Assembly (NCBI GenBank): GCA_019279435.1
Contig: JAAALK010000965.1
Coordinates: forward strand, 1-64,000
DNA length: 64,000 nt
From: Zizania palustris
Taxonomy: Eukaryota; Streptophyta; Magnoliopsida; Poales; Poaceae
Direction: 5' to 3'
Positions within the stretch are counted from its first letter, which is position 1. The number at the start of each line of letters is the position of its first letter. Below are positions 1-9,468 of this stretch, one piece after another. Position numbers and translations under genes: made by a program. The notes below the pieces were generated by a model. It saw nothing but the letters and a program-made list of their open reading frames with translations. It had not been told where the DNA came from and did no database searches.

Positions 1-14
1 TCTAAAGCCCTTAA

Positions 15-19
15 CCTCT
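15..19. repeat. Target-site duplication of D, left copy (CCTCT)
   Basis: CCTCT directly precedes the left LTR of D and recurs at 7179-7183 after the right LTR, showing insertion with a 5-bp staggered cut. Confidence 0.85.
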
Positions 20-1064
20 TGTTGTAGCAATTGCATTAGCTACAGCACAAGTTTGTATGTGTGTATATGATGTGTAGAATGAAACTCGAAGGGTTCTCTC
101 AGAGGAGAAAGGATTTATACTGGTTCGGGCCTCCCCTAGGGGATAATAGCCCTACGTCCAGTTTGTGGTGGATTTGGCATGGTGTGCCTTATTGTGGAGA
201 AGTGAGCTCTAGGGTCTCATGGCCCCTAGAGAAGGTGTCCTGTTACAAGGGCTTGGCCATGCTTTTATAGGCACGCAGGCCAAAGGAAAAGACCGAGATG
301 CCCTCTATGAGTCCTAGGCTCATAGGGGCAAAAAGGGAAAGGAGCTAGCTACAATACAAAAGTGCTTTACAACTTTACAGAGGTGTCACGCAACGTCACT
401 TCTTGACCAGCTAAACGACAGACTATGGGCAGAGGGGCCCCTAGTACAACTTCTACACTGTAGCGGGGCGTAAATATCTTCTGGGTTCGGAGTAGGGCCG
501 GAGCTCTTCAGGCAGAGGCTGCAAGGGAGGCTTCGAAGAACACTCCGAAGTGGGCTTCGAAGCACGATCCGAACAGGGGCTCCGAACTGGGGCCTCTGAA
601 CCGGGGCTCCGAACTAGGGATCCGAACAGGGGCTCCGAACCAGGGCTCTGAACAGGGGCCTCCGAACCGGGGCTCCGAACAGGGGCCTCCAAACTGGGCC
701 TCCGAACAGGACCTCCGAACTGGGCCTAACTGGGCCTTCGAACTGGGGCCTCGGAGCCTTGGCTTTGAATCGGCTAGAGAGGGTCCGGAGACTAGCTCTG
801 AGGAGCTCCGAAGAGAGCTCGAAGGCTAACTCCGAACATAGCTCGAAGGCTAACTCCGAACAAGGCCCGGAGGCTAGCTTCGAAGTTAGCATGAGACTTA
901 GCTTCTAGCAATCTTTAAGGAATCTCGAGGGCTTCGAGGTGAACCTCGAGGCTTGGAAATCTTCTTCGGGAAGGTGCAGGCTTCGACAGTGTTGGCTCTG
1001 GGCTGAAGGCCGTCGGAGGCGACATCATTTGGCCCCTGTTCAAGGGAAAACTATTCCCCCAACA
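20..1064 (-). repeat. Left LTR of D (3' LTR in element orientation)
   Basis: About 1045 bp, TGTTG...CAACA termini, paired with 6087-7178. It holds a minus-strand TATA box near 263-270 and, at roughly 545-760, a run of degenerate short direct repeats of the type CTCCGAACnGGGGCCTCCGAAC. The copies differ by small indels, consistent with slippage in this repeat run. Confidence 0.85.
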
Positions 1065-1350
1065 GTAGCCCCTCGCGTGCAGGCCTTCGGGACGATGGGG
1101 TGTGCGCGGGACAAATGACCCAAAAATTACAACTTCAGAGAAAACATGCCTTCGGAGCTTGGACCGAATGTGACTTCGAAATTCGCAGGTAATAACTGCC
1201 TGCGTCAGCTGTCAGAATGACCTCAGGGAGATCAACCGGCTCCGCAATGGCTAGAAAATTGGTCGTTACCCTGCGATGGGCTTCTTTGCCTTCGCTGGAG
1301 GCCCACCTGCCAGTGGGTTCAGCCCACTAACAGTCGGAATTCTTACCGCC

Positions 1351-1358
1351 TATAAATA
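1351..1358 (+). promoter_or_regulatory. TATA box of the antisense gene in D
   Basis: TATAAATA in a GC-rich setting (CCTATAAATAGGGG), on the plus strand, about 150 bp upstream of the first ATG at 1502. It lies inside the element, outside the LTR, and points opposite to the element's own transcription. It is a likely core promoter; no transcription start was measured. Confidence 0.6.
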
Positions 1359-1501
1359 GGGGTTTAACCACGTGCGGCTTCGGCACACTCTCATTTGCTT
1401 TCTTCTCAGCGCCTTACATCCTTCGCTCTCTTCTCCTCCTTGGCTTTCGCGCGAAGCACCCCTCGCTAGCTTTTAGCCCTTCACGCCGAAGTCCCACAAA
1501 G

Positions 1502-4370
1502 ATGCCGAAGAAGGCAGCTTCGAAGGCCTTGGCCTTGGCCCCCGAGCTCGAGCTCCGCCCAACTGCAGGCAGCGGTGGCTGTGGAAGCGAAGCCTGCACC
1601 AAGGCGGCTGGGGCCGAGGGACCTTCAGATGGCCTCCGACAAATTTGAGCAGACGCTGGAGATGGAGGGCCTTGATCTCCACAGAGGATCTGTCCAGAGG
1701 GCCTGCAAAGGGAGGATTGCAACGAAGATTCAACTCAGAGTCCCGAGAAGTCAGAGGCTATACCCGGGCCTCGGGCCGACGAAGTGGTAGTGGTTGAAGC
1801 CTTCTTCGAAGCCGGCCTCAGGATGCCAGCAGTGGGGATGCTGAGCGAAGTCCTCAAGCCTACAACCTCAAGCTTCCTCAGCTTTCGCCCAATGTCGTGG
1901 CGAGGCTTGCTGTCTTCGAATGGGCCATGAGGGCCGAGGGTTGTGAGGGCCATGCAGATGTCTTTGTCGCCCTTCACGACGCCAACTGCCAGCCGAATCC
2001 AAGGGAGGGCACAAACCGCGTCAAGAGGGCTTTGGCCTTCGGTTAGCGCAAACTTCTAGCTTCGGAGGGAGTTCCAAGACGCTTCCCAGCGAGGGGCTGT
2101 CAACAGCAAATGGTACTCGAAGTGGGATCAAGAGTGGTTCTATGCCTCCGTCGGTGCGAACTCTCCCCTTCAGAGTACCAATGCCCTCATCTCCTATCGC
2201 GCGAAGGGGTGGTGAAGACCAGCCCAGGACACCCTTCCTCGAGGATCTCGCTCCTCCGGAGGGTCGCCGCGAAGATGAGCATGAGGGACCTCACGGAGGA
2301 GTTCATCACCCTCCGGCTCAGCCCCCTTGCGCGCTTCTTAGGCCGGAGGGGCTCTTCCAAGCTTCGGTGCCGAGGGGGCGTAAACGAGTTGGCCTTCGAG
2401 TGCCTCTGATAAGACTTCGAACCCTTCTACTTTCATACTTCGCAAAAACTTCACTCTGACTTGAACTTTTATGAAGCCCATCTCGAAGTAAGGACTCTGG
2501 AGGAGGCCATCGCGGCGGCGGAGCGCGTCGTTGGGGCTCCGACACCGGAGGAGCAAGCCTAGTGGCTTGCTTCGGTGGGGTCCTAGGAGCACTGGAACAG
2601 GGTGTGGAACCCTGCTCGGCTTCGAAGAGCTCCCCTGCCTTGCTGGACTTCTCCAACCTCGTGGCTTCGCGGCTGGCACCAAGAGGAAGAGAGGGGATGA
2701 CGATGAGCCCGAAACTTCGAGGGATAGGCTAGAGGACCCCGCGACCGAAGCCCTACTCCGGAGGAGGCAAACGGTCACGGACCATCAAACAGCAGCGAAG
2801 CCCACAAGTGCTCCAGCTACCAAGAAGGCAGCGAAGGCTTCGGCGGTGACGACTTCGGGAGCGGAGGCTGACGCGCCTGCTCCGGCTACCAAGAAGGTAG
2901 CGAAGGCCTCGACGGCGACGACTTCGGGCATGAAGGCCGACACGCCTGCCTCGCAGTGAAGGGACTGGGGGCACACATTGACCCCTCTTCCTTTGAAGAA
3001 ATCTCTGATGAAGGTAAACACTTCAAACATACTTTTCAATATGTGGATTTGACTTGGACTTTTTACAGAGGAGGATGCCGGTGCGAGGCCCACCGTGGCG
3101 AAGCCGGCAGAGGACGATGCCGGTGCGAGGTCCACCGCGGCGAAGCCAGCAGGAGGCCTCCCGGCAGCAGCGGCAAACAACGGTAGTAGCTCGAGTCCGC
3201 AGCTCCTCGTCTGAAGAAGACTGAGGCAGCGGCCGCGGCGAAGGGGGACCCTCAAAGCGCAAGGACATCGATGTGGTGGAGCTAAGTCGGCCATGCCGAA
3301 GCCTGCGCAGGCGGTTGCGGCGGAGGAGATTGTCTAGCCTCTTCGGCCGAAGGGGCCGTAACGGAGGCGGGCCATCACAGCTTCCATGAGGGCTGTGAAG
3401 CTGCCGGAGGCAGGGGGCATGGTGGATCAACTCAGCCGCTCGAACTCCATGGACTCTTCATCAATGCGAACGAAGCCCTTATGCAGGTGAGCGAAGTCCT
3501 ACACAGCCTTCAGAGTTATACCTTAATCTCGACCAATACTTATGATTTCTTGAATTCTTTCAGGCCTTCGCACTGAATGCAGCAGAGCTTCGACTTCCTG
3601 CGGACAGGCGGATGACGTGTCTGGCAGAGGAGAAGGAGGCCCTCCAACGTGAAGTGTCGGTGAAGCCGAGAAGTGAAGGCGGGCTGAAACTTCAGCCGAT
3701 GCGGCGAGGGGCGAGGCCGAGACGGTGAGGGCTGAGGCAGAGGCGGCGAAGGCCGAGGCTGTCAAGGCTAAGGAAGCCTTGGCCTCGGAGATGGATAGGC
3801 TCTGCGCGGAACTCAAAGCTGCGAAGGACGCCGAATCCCAGCCAGACGAAGGAGAACTCCGAACTCCGTCACCGGGCTCAGTCACTCGAGGACTTCATCG
3901 TTGACAACCTCGGCGAGGCAAACTCAGAGTCTGGCCGAAGTCCTTCAACAGATAGGGACCGAATGCCGAGCTCTGGACTTCGGCGCCAGGATCCGATTGG
4001 GGACCGCGCCGCGTTCTTGAAGGTGGTGGCTTCGACGGCGGAGCTGTCTCTGAAGGGCTTCGCCCTGATGGCCGGCCGAGTGGCGGGTTAAGGAGTGTGC
4101 AGATGCTTCACGATGCATGGGTGCAACCACCTCGAGGCAGCAACCTCCGCGACCCCAGTGGCCTTCGGGGCCAACACTTGGTGACGCCTCCGACAGACGT
4201 CCGCGGAGCCTGGCGGCGGCTTTAGGAGCCTTGGAAGGCCCAAGGCTGCGAAGCAGTCCTCGAGCTTCAGAAGGCCCTCCGCCTTCACTGAGCCAAAGCG
4301 CTTGCTTCACCAATCAACCTTCGACCTCGACGCCTCCGCCTCCAAAGGTGTAGATCTCCTTAGGCTCCTT
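1502..4370 (+). pseudogene. Antisense intron-containing gene of D, degenerate
   Basis: Plus-strand gene running against the orientation of D. The ATG at 1502 gives a Lys/Ala-rich start. In shifted frames, about 1795-2030 encodes EAFFEAGLRMP and LSPNVVARLAVFEWAMRAEG, and about 2110-2330 encodes KWYSKWDQEWFYASV and MRDLTEEFITLRLSPLARFL. These resemble the plant 'putative gypsy type transposon' protein family (Pfam PF04195 type) from memory. Two introns keep phase: 3014-3068 (GT-AG, SDE joined to EEDAG) and 3487-3563 (EALMQ joined to AFALN). The 3' part, 3570-3860, is an Ala/Glu-rich coiled coil, followed by a Gly/Ala-rich tail to about 4370. At least three frameshifts break it. Function is unknown; such antisense extra ORFs are known in Tat-lineage elements. 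Confidence 0.6.
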
Positions 4371-6086
4371 GTAATTCTTAGCTGCAGGCTTGTAAAAACT
4401 TATCAGCTTATTAATATGAATGCGGGGGTTTTTTATACCTCCCAGGCTCATCCTCCGAATGTTTGACTTCGAAGTGCTTGAGGACTCTAAAGAAGTTCGC
4501 TAGTTGTGGGTGGTCCTCGAGGTAGCTAGGTCCGAAGGCCCCCCTCGGTTTAAGCTTCTGAGGGGGCCTAACGGCGAAGCCATCCCCGAAGTAGCTCATG
4601 ATCTGCTAGCCATTGTGAAGACGGAGTCCCTTCAGAGTTCTTCGTTTTTGCCTTCGCAAACGGTCTTAGCAGGCGATGAAGCTTTATACTTATCTGCCTT
4701 CGACATGACACCGCCTGCCCTCGCAGACTTGGAGTGACCTGCAAAGTGTGAAGACGAGGTTTGTGGGCTTCGCAGCCTGGACGAGCCGGACGTGGGAGAG
4801 CAGGCTCCGACCGAGGCTTCATCTAGCCGAGGGGGCCCTGGCCGAAAGAAAGGCAAGCGAGGGTTGGGGCCTCGCACTCGATTTTTCTTAGGCTTAGATA
4901 CAGACTACTCGTAGTTTTGTGTTCCAAGTACATTTGTAACATACTTCTCAACTATTATCAATGGAGTTATTGTATTTGCATACTTTGTCTGCATGCTTCG
5001 CATTATCTGAGGCTTCGAACGTTCATCTTGTCACGCTTGTACTACGTATTACATTCGCACACCTCGCATACATGCTTCCCCCCTTCCTCGTGGCAGCTAG
5101 GGACTTAGCCGTTGCTGGTGCGGCAATAAAAACGTGAAGGGTGTGCCTTTATGGCGGCTTCGGATGCTTAGAACACATCGAGCGAAAGGCCTCTTTTGGG
5201 CTTCGAATGCATTAATTTGGAGCGAAGCGAGGCTTCAGCGTAGCCAATTAAGCGAAGCATGCTTCGGCATGCTAGGATTTAGATGTTGTGCATGAGCAAG
5301 GCTATGAAATGCACTTAGATTTTAAGTGAAGTATGACTTCGAGATGCTTAGGCGTATATTAGATTCTGACCACGCGAAGCAAGGCTTCAGAGCGTGTTTG
5401 GATAATGAAGCAAGGCTTCTGAGCTTGATTCTGTAATGAAAATGGATGTTTGGTGTGGATTCACTGAACCTGTGATAATGTGAGCCACCTTCGGCTCTGA
5501 GCCACCTTCGACTCTAGGTCACCTTCGACCCTGGGATGCTTCGGTATGGGACCCGGACCCCCTGGACGCATCGGGCCAGTGGCCTGGCGTCCCTAGACGC
5601 ATCGGGCCGGTGGCCCGGAGTCCTTGTTTACTGCTACGGGCCCGAGGCGCTGTGTAGCCTTCAGAGCGATGCTCCGATTTGTAAAGCGAAGCAAGGCTTT
5701 GAATTTTAAACAAGGTGAAGCAAGGCTTCAGGTTTTGATAAGATGAAGCAAGGCTTCGATTTATATCAAGGTAACTGTAAAACTGTACATCGAAGTGGTA
5801 CTTCGGATAGCGTACCTACCTCGTTAAGTGGCTGAAAGCTTGCCTCGTAGCCCCTTGGGCTTCGACGGCCTTCGACACAGCAAGCAGAGCCCCTTGCTGA
5901 AGGGCGAGCTCCAAGATGCAAGGATGGGAGAAGGCGAGATGGCCTTCGAACTGCACCCGAAGCCCCTTGCCGAGGGTGCGCGAAGCAAGGAAGCTTCGAA
6001 GCTCCCCCCTCAAGCGTACTTCGAGTTGCAGACAGTGGCAGAGAACTTAGCTTTTAGGACTAAGATCCCCACGGACAGTGCCCAAC
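4371..6086. other. Interior of D without a recognisable gene
   Basis: About 1.7 kb with no credible coding frame. The first part (to about 4460) contains TTGTAA and TTAATATGAA stretches that could form the poly(A) region of the antisense gene. The rest is rich in CTTCG, with a cluster of hairpin-forming repeats at 5224-5757. In element orientation this is the leader just inside the 5' LTR, where primer-binding and packaging signals are expected. I could not assign a tRNA primer site with confidence; the junction reads GTTGGGCACTGTCC on minus. Confidence 0.55.
5224..5757. repeat. Cluster of GAAGC-AAG-GCTTC inverted repeats in the D leader
   Basis: The 13-mer GAAGCAAGGCTTC, a 5-bp inverted repeat around a 3-base loop, occurs at 5376-5388, 5407-5419, 5717-5729 and 5745-5757. 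A one-base variant is at 5688-5700 and a related copy (GAAGCGAGGCTTC) at 5224-5236; the perfect palindrome GAAGCATGCTTC lies at 5254-5265. The spacing is irregular, so this is not a simple tandem array. Confidence 0.75.
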
Positions 6087-7178
6087 TTTTGTAGCAATTG
6101 TGTTAGCTACAGCACAGGTTTTGTATTTGTGTATATGATGTGTAGAATGAACCTCGAAGGGTTCTCTCAGAGGGAGAAAGGATTATACTGGTTCGGGCCC
6201 TTCCTAGGTGATAATAGCCCTACATCCAGTTTATGGTTATTTGGCATGGTGTGCCTTGTTTGTGGAGAAGTGAGCTCTAGGGTCTCATGGCCCCTGGAGA
6301 AGGTGTCCTGTTCAAGGGCTTGGCCCTACTTTATAGGCACGCAGGCCAAAGGAAAAGACTGAGATGCCATCTATGAGTCCCAGGCTCATAGGGGCAAAAA
6401 GGAAAAGGAGCTAGCTATGTACAAAAGAGCTTTACAGCTTACAGACGTGTCAGGCAACGTCACTTCTTGACTAGCTAAACGACAGACTATGGGCAGAGGG
6501 GCCCCTAGTACGACTTCTACACTGTAGCGGGGCGGTAAATAGCTTTTGGGTTCGGAGTAGGGCCGGAGCTCTTCAGGCAGAGGCTGCAAGGGAGGCTTCG
6601 AAGAACACTCCGAAGTGGTCTTCGAAGCACGCTCCGAACAGGGGCTTCCGAACCAGGGCTCCGAACAGGGGCCCTCCGAACTGGGCCTCCGAACTGGGGC
6701 TCGCGAACAAGGGGCTCCGAACCGGCGCTCCGAACAGGCGCCTCCAAACCGGGGCTCCAAACTGCGGCTGCCGAACAGGGGCCTCCGAACTGGGCCTTCG
6801 AACAGGACCTCTGAACTGGACCTTCGAACTGGGCCTCCAAACCTGGGCCTCCGAACTGGGGCCTCGGAGCCTTGGCTTTGAATCGGTTGGAGAGGGTTCG
6901 GAGACTAGCTCTGAGGAGCGCCGAAGGAGCTCGAAGGCTAACTCCGAACATAGCTCGAAGGCTAACTCCGAACAGGCCCAGAGGCTAGCTTCGAAGTTAG
7001 CCTGAGACTTAGCTTCTGGCAATCTTTAAGGAATCTTGAGGGCTTCGAGGTGAACCTTGAGGCTTGGAAACATCTTCTTCGGGAAGGTGGCAGGCTTTGA
7101 CAGTGTTGGGCTTCGGGCTGAAGGCCGTTGGAGGCTGACGTCATTGGCCCCTGTTCAAGGGAAAACTATTCCCCAACA
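6087..7178 (-). repeat. Right LTR of D (5' LTR in element orientation)
   Basis: About 1092 bp, partner of 20-1064. Its repeat run at about 6620-6870 is longer and rearranged compared with the left copy, which explains most of the length difference. The LTR TATA box on minus is near 6330-6336. The terminal dinucleotide facing the interior is altered. Confidence 0.85.
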
Positions 7179-7183
7179 CCTCT
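7179..7183. repeat. Target-site duplication of D, right copy (CCTCT)
   Basis: Repeats 15-19 immediately after the CAACA end of the right LTR; element A resumes here. Confidence 0.85.
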
Positions 7184-7297
7184 TATTAGTCACTTCTTCT
7201 AGATTATCCTTCAAAAGCGTCTCATACTCATCTTGATTTAGAACTCTTAAAGAGCCAAGATCTACTTCTACAGGTAGAACGACTTCTTGTACATACA

Positions 7298-7901
7298 CTA
7301 ACTCATATGGACTAACTTTGGTAGCACCGTGCTTTGCAATTCTACAAGCCCATAGTGCCTCGGAAGCACTTCACACCACCTCTCAGGGAATTCTCCGATT
7401 TTCCTCTTAATGAGCTTAATCACAGTTTTATTACTAGTCTCGACCTGACCATTGGCCTGAGCATAGTATTGTGAGGAGTTTACCAACATAATACCATAAA
7501 GTTAAGCAAAATCTCTCACTTCTTTGGAAATAAACGAACTACCTTGATCTGTAGTGAGAGTTTGGGGAATACCGAATCTATGTATAATGTGCTTCAAGAT
7601 AAAGTCAAGTACCTCATTGTGAGTCATATTCTTGAGAGCACAACTTCGGTACATTTGGTGAAGTAGTATGTTGCCATCAACATAAACCGATGCCCTTTTG
7701 AAGAAGAAGGATAAATCTGGCCAATGAAGTATAAACCCCAACCTCAGAACATACATGACTTGATAATAGGTTAAGCAATGAAGCAAGAGCTAGCTGAATA
7801 TTTCCAAGCTTCTGGCACACTTCACACCCTCTATAATATCTGAAACAATCCTCAGTCATAGTCGGCCAGTAGAAACCTGCTCTTTTGAGCATCCAACTCA
7901 T
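7298..7901 (-). pseudogene. Integrase of element A, fragmented
   Basis: Reading leftward from 7901: the zinc-binding region (LKRAGFYWPTMTEDCF, then CEVCQ) is followed after a frameshift by the DDE core. There RFGIPQTLTTDQGSSF carries the second catalytic Asp, and YYAQANGQVETSNK the region of the catalytic Glu. Frames change near 7790 and 7495. In the family this enzyme inserts the cDNA into chromosomes. The C-terminal part is lost to the D insertion, with only 19 bases remaining at 1-19. The homologous segment of B (34432-35330) is the best comparison. Not functional as read. Confidence 0.82.
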
Positions 7902-8432
7902 TTTTGGGCCGACTGATGAGTGCCACGAAGCCCTTCATCGGCTTCTCCCATAGCTACATAGGACTATTCATTGTCTAAACACCTTAAAAGTACTCCATCA
8001 ACAGTTCAGCGATATAATACATCATCTAGCAACACAATTTTAAACGCTTGTCGCTGAACTTTCTGATCAACCCTTTGACTAGGGTTTCTCAAATACTGGA
8101 CGATTGGAATTCTCCAATTGCCCTTATGGACCTCCGAAGGGTTTTGCTGACTCCTTTCCTAGAGTGATGTCTAAGATGCTAATTTCGGAGTGCCCCCCGG
8201 GCCTTTCCCACTTCTGCCGAAGCCTAACTAGGTTAGTTGTGGGGAGTTGATCAGGCCGAAGCCTTCTATCGGAGGGCTCTGTCTCCCGAATACCTCCGCT
8301 ATCTAGCAGGCTTCGGTGCAGGGGCTACGGCGTGCTAGGCCCTTCGGCGGATGGAGTGTCCCGGCGTGAGGGCTCTGGCACATGACATCCTCTGGTGGCT
8401 GGAGGGGTCTGACCCGTAGGGTTCGATAGACC
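7902..8432 (-). other. RNase H-integrase linker of element A
   Basis: No clean frame. The part next to integrase encodes HQS-type zinc-finger residues in broken frames. The stretch 8170-8430 is rich in CTTCGG and matches 35620-35890 of copy B, including the repeated phrase around CTCTGGnACGAGGGTTCCAGC. This family-specific GC-rich insert between RNase H and integrase is present in both copies, so it was in their common ancestor. Confidence 0.55.
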
Positions 8433-9253
8433 TCATGCCTGCCTGAAGCTTCTGACTTCGGTAGTAAGACAAAACATTGGCTTTTCTTGTACATAAAATT
8501 TCCCTCTCCTGACTTGATAGCGAGATGCTTGCTGAGCCAAATCATTCGCAATTGAATTGGCTTCTCCTGACGCATGAGAGATTTTGAAGTCATCAAAAGT
8601 AGTAATTATGTCTAAACATTTGTCCAAGTAACTATTTAGCAAGCCATTAAAACATTGAGCACTCTTAGCTACTTGTTGAACTACTAACAAAGAATCACCA
8701 TATGCATGGACATGTTTAGCACCTATAGATTCTAGCAATTCAAGTCCTAGTAATAAGGCTTCATATTCAACTTGGTTATTAGTAGAGGGAAATTCTAAAC
8801 GGGCCAAGGTCTCAAAGTGCGCCCCATTAGGTTATATGAGAACCACTCCAATACCTTGGCCACTCTTGCAAGCCGAACCATCAAAATAAAGTTTCCATGG
8901 TACTACTTCAATTAGAGCAACATTGTCACTCCAACCATCATCTGTGCGGTGATCAACTATGAAATTAGCAACAATTTGGCCCTTCATAGCTCTTAGAGGT
9001 TCATACGCCAAATCACACTCAATCAAAGCGTAAGCCCACATTCCGATTCTTCCACTTAGAATCGGCTTTTGCAACATGTATTTATCACATCGGTTTGGCA
9101 AGCGATAATACATGTAGTAGGGAGAAGATAGTGACGTAATTTGGTACATGCGTAGTAAAGTGATAAACATAAGCACTCCACAAACACGTACCTGGTTTCG
9201 GCATCTAGCAGGCGGCAGTTCAAGAATGTGATGATGTACTCTTTTCCCTTCAC
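8433..9253 (-). pseudogene. RNase H and RT connection domain of element A, broken
   Basis: The start at about 9250 encodes the RT connection (GKEYIITFLNCRLLDAETR), shifts frame near 9180, then gives KPILSGRIGMWAYALIE and the RNase H domain. Catalytic positions seen are LYFDGSA (Asp), NNQVEYEALLLGL (Glu), AYGDSLLVV (Asp) and, near the end, GEANSIANDLA (His/Asp region with Asn-Asp). A stop near 8832 falls inside the domain. In the family it degrades the RNA strand during cDNA synthesis. Confidence 0.82.
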
Positions 9254-9289
9254 CTCCTAGGTCAATATGCCTTTGGCCTCAGAACTCTC

Positions 9290-9468
9290 ACCGTTGAAGC
9301 CGTTGAGCATTAAGTTGGTTTCTTCAGGTCCTCCTCATCCCTGCCAAGTTTCTTCAATAGCAAGTAAGGCATTAGGTTAACAGTGGCGCCACCATCAACA
9401 AGCATCCAGGAGATCGGCTTCCCGTCAATGTGATCCCTGACATAGAGAGGTTTTAGATGGCGAGTCGT
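9290..9468 (-). pseudogene. Aspartic protease of element A, C-terminal context deleted
   Basis: The minus-strand frame from about 9468 encodes PLYVRDHIDGKPISW, then the active-site stretch MLVDGGATVNLMPY. Its catalytic Asp codon is at 9394-9396. This is the retropepsin motif that cleaves the Gag-Pol polyprotein. Immediately after LNGFNGE the sequence jumps to the RT connection domain at 9253, so the rest of the protease and all RT fingers and palm are missing. Confidence 0.7.

Larger units (their letters stand above)
20..7178 (-). mobile_element. Non-autonomous gypsy-like LTR element D
   Basis: Complete LTR element of about 7.2 kb inserted in the integrase region of A. LTRs are 20-1064 and 6087-7178, starting TGTTG and ending CAACA, with TSD CCTCT at 15-19 and 7179-7183. 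The first base pair of the right LTR is mutated (TT for TG). Orientation is taken as minus: the LTR TATA box reads on minus (CTATAAA near 263-270 and 6330-6336), and a G-rich tract (GAGGGGCTAC) abuts the left LTR when read on minus. No gag, protease, RT or integrase could be read in the 5-kb interior. It instead holds a degenerate, intron-containing gene on the plus strand, antisense to the element. It therefore depends on enzymes from another element. Confidence 0.82.

Noticed and set aside
2338..2778. Minus-strand 146-codon open frame in D
   Set aside because: It overlaps the antisense gene segments with family resemblance on plus, and itself resembles nothing; treated as a shadow.
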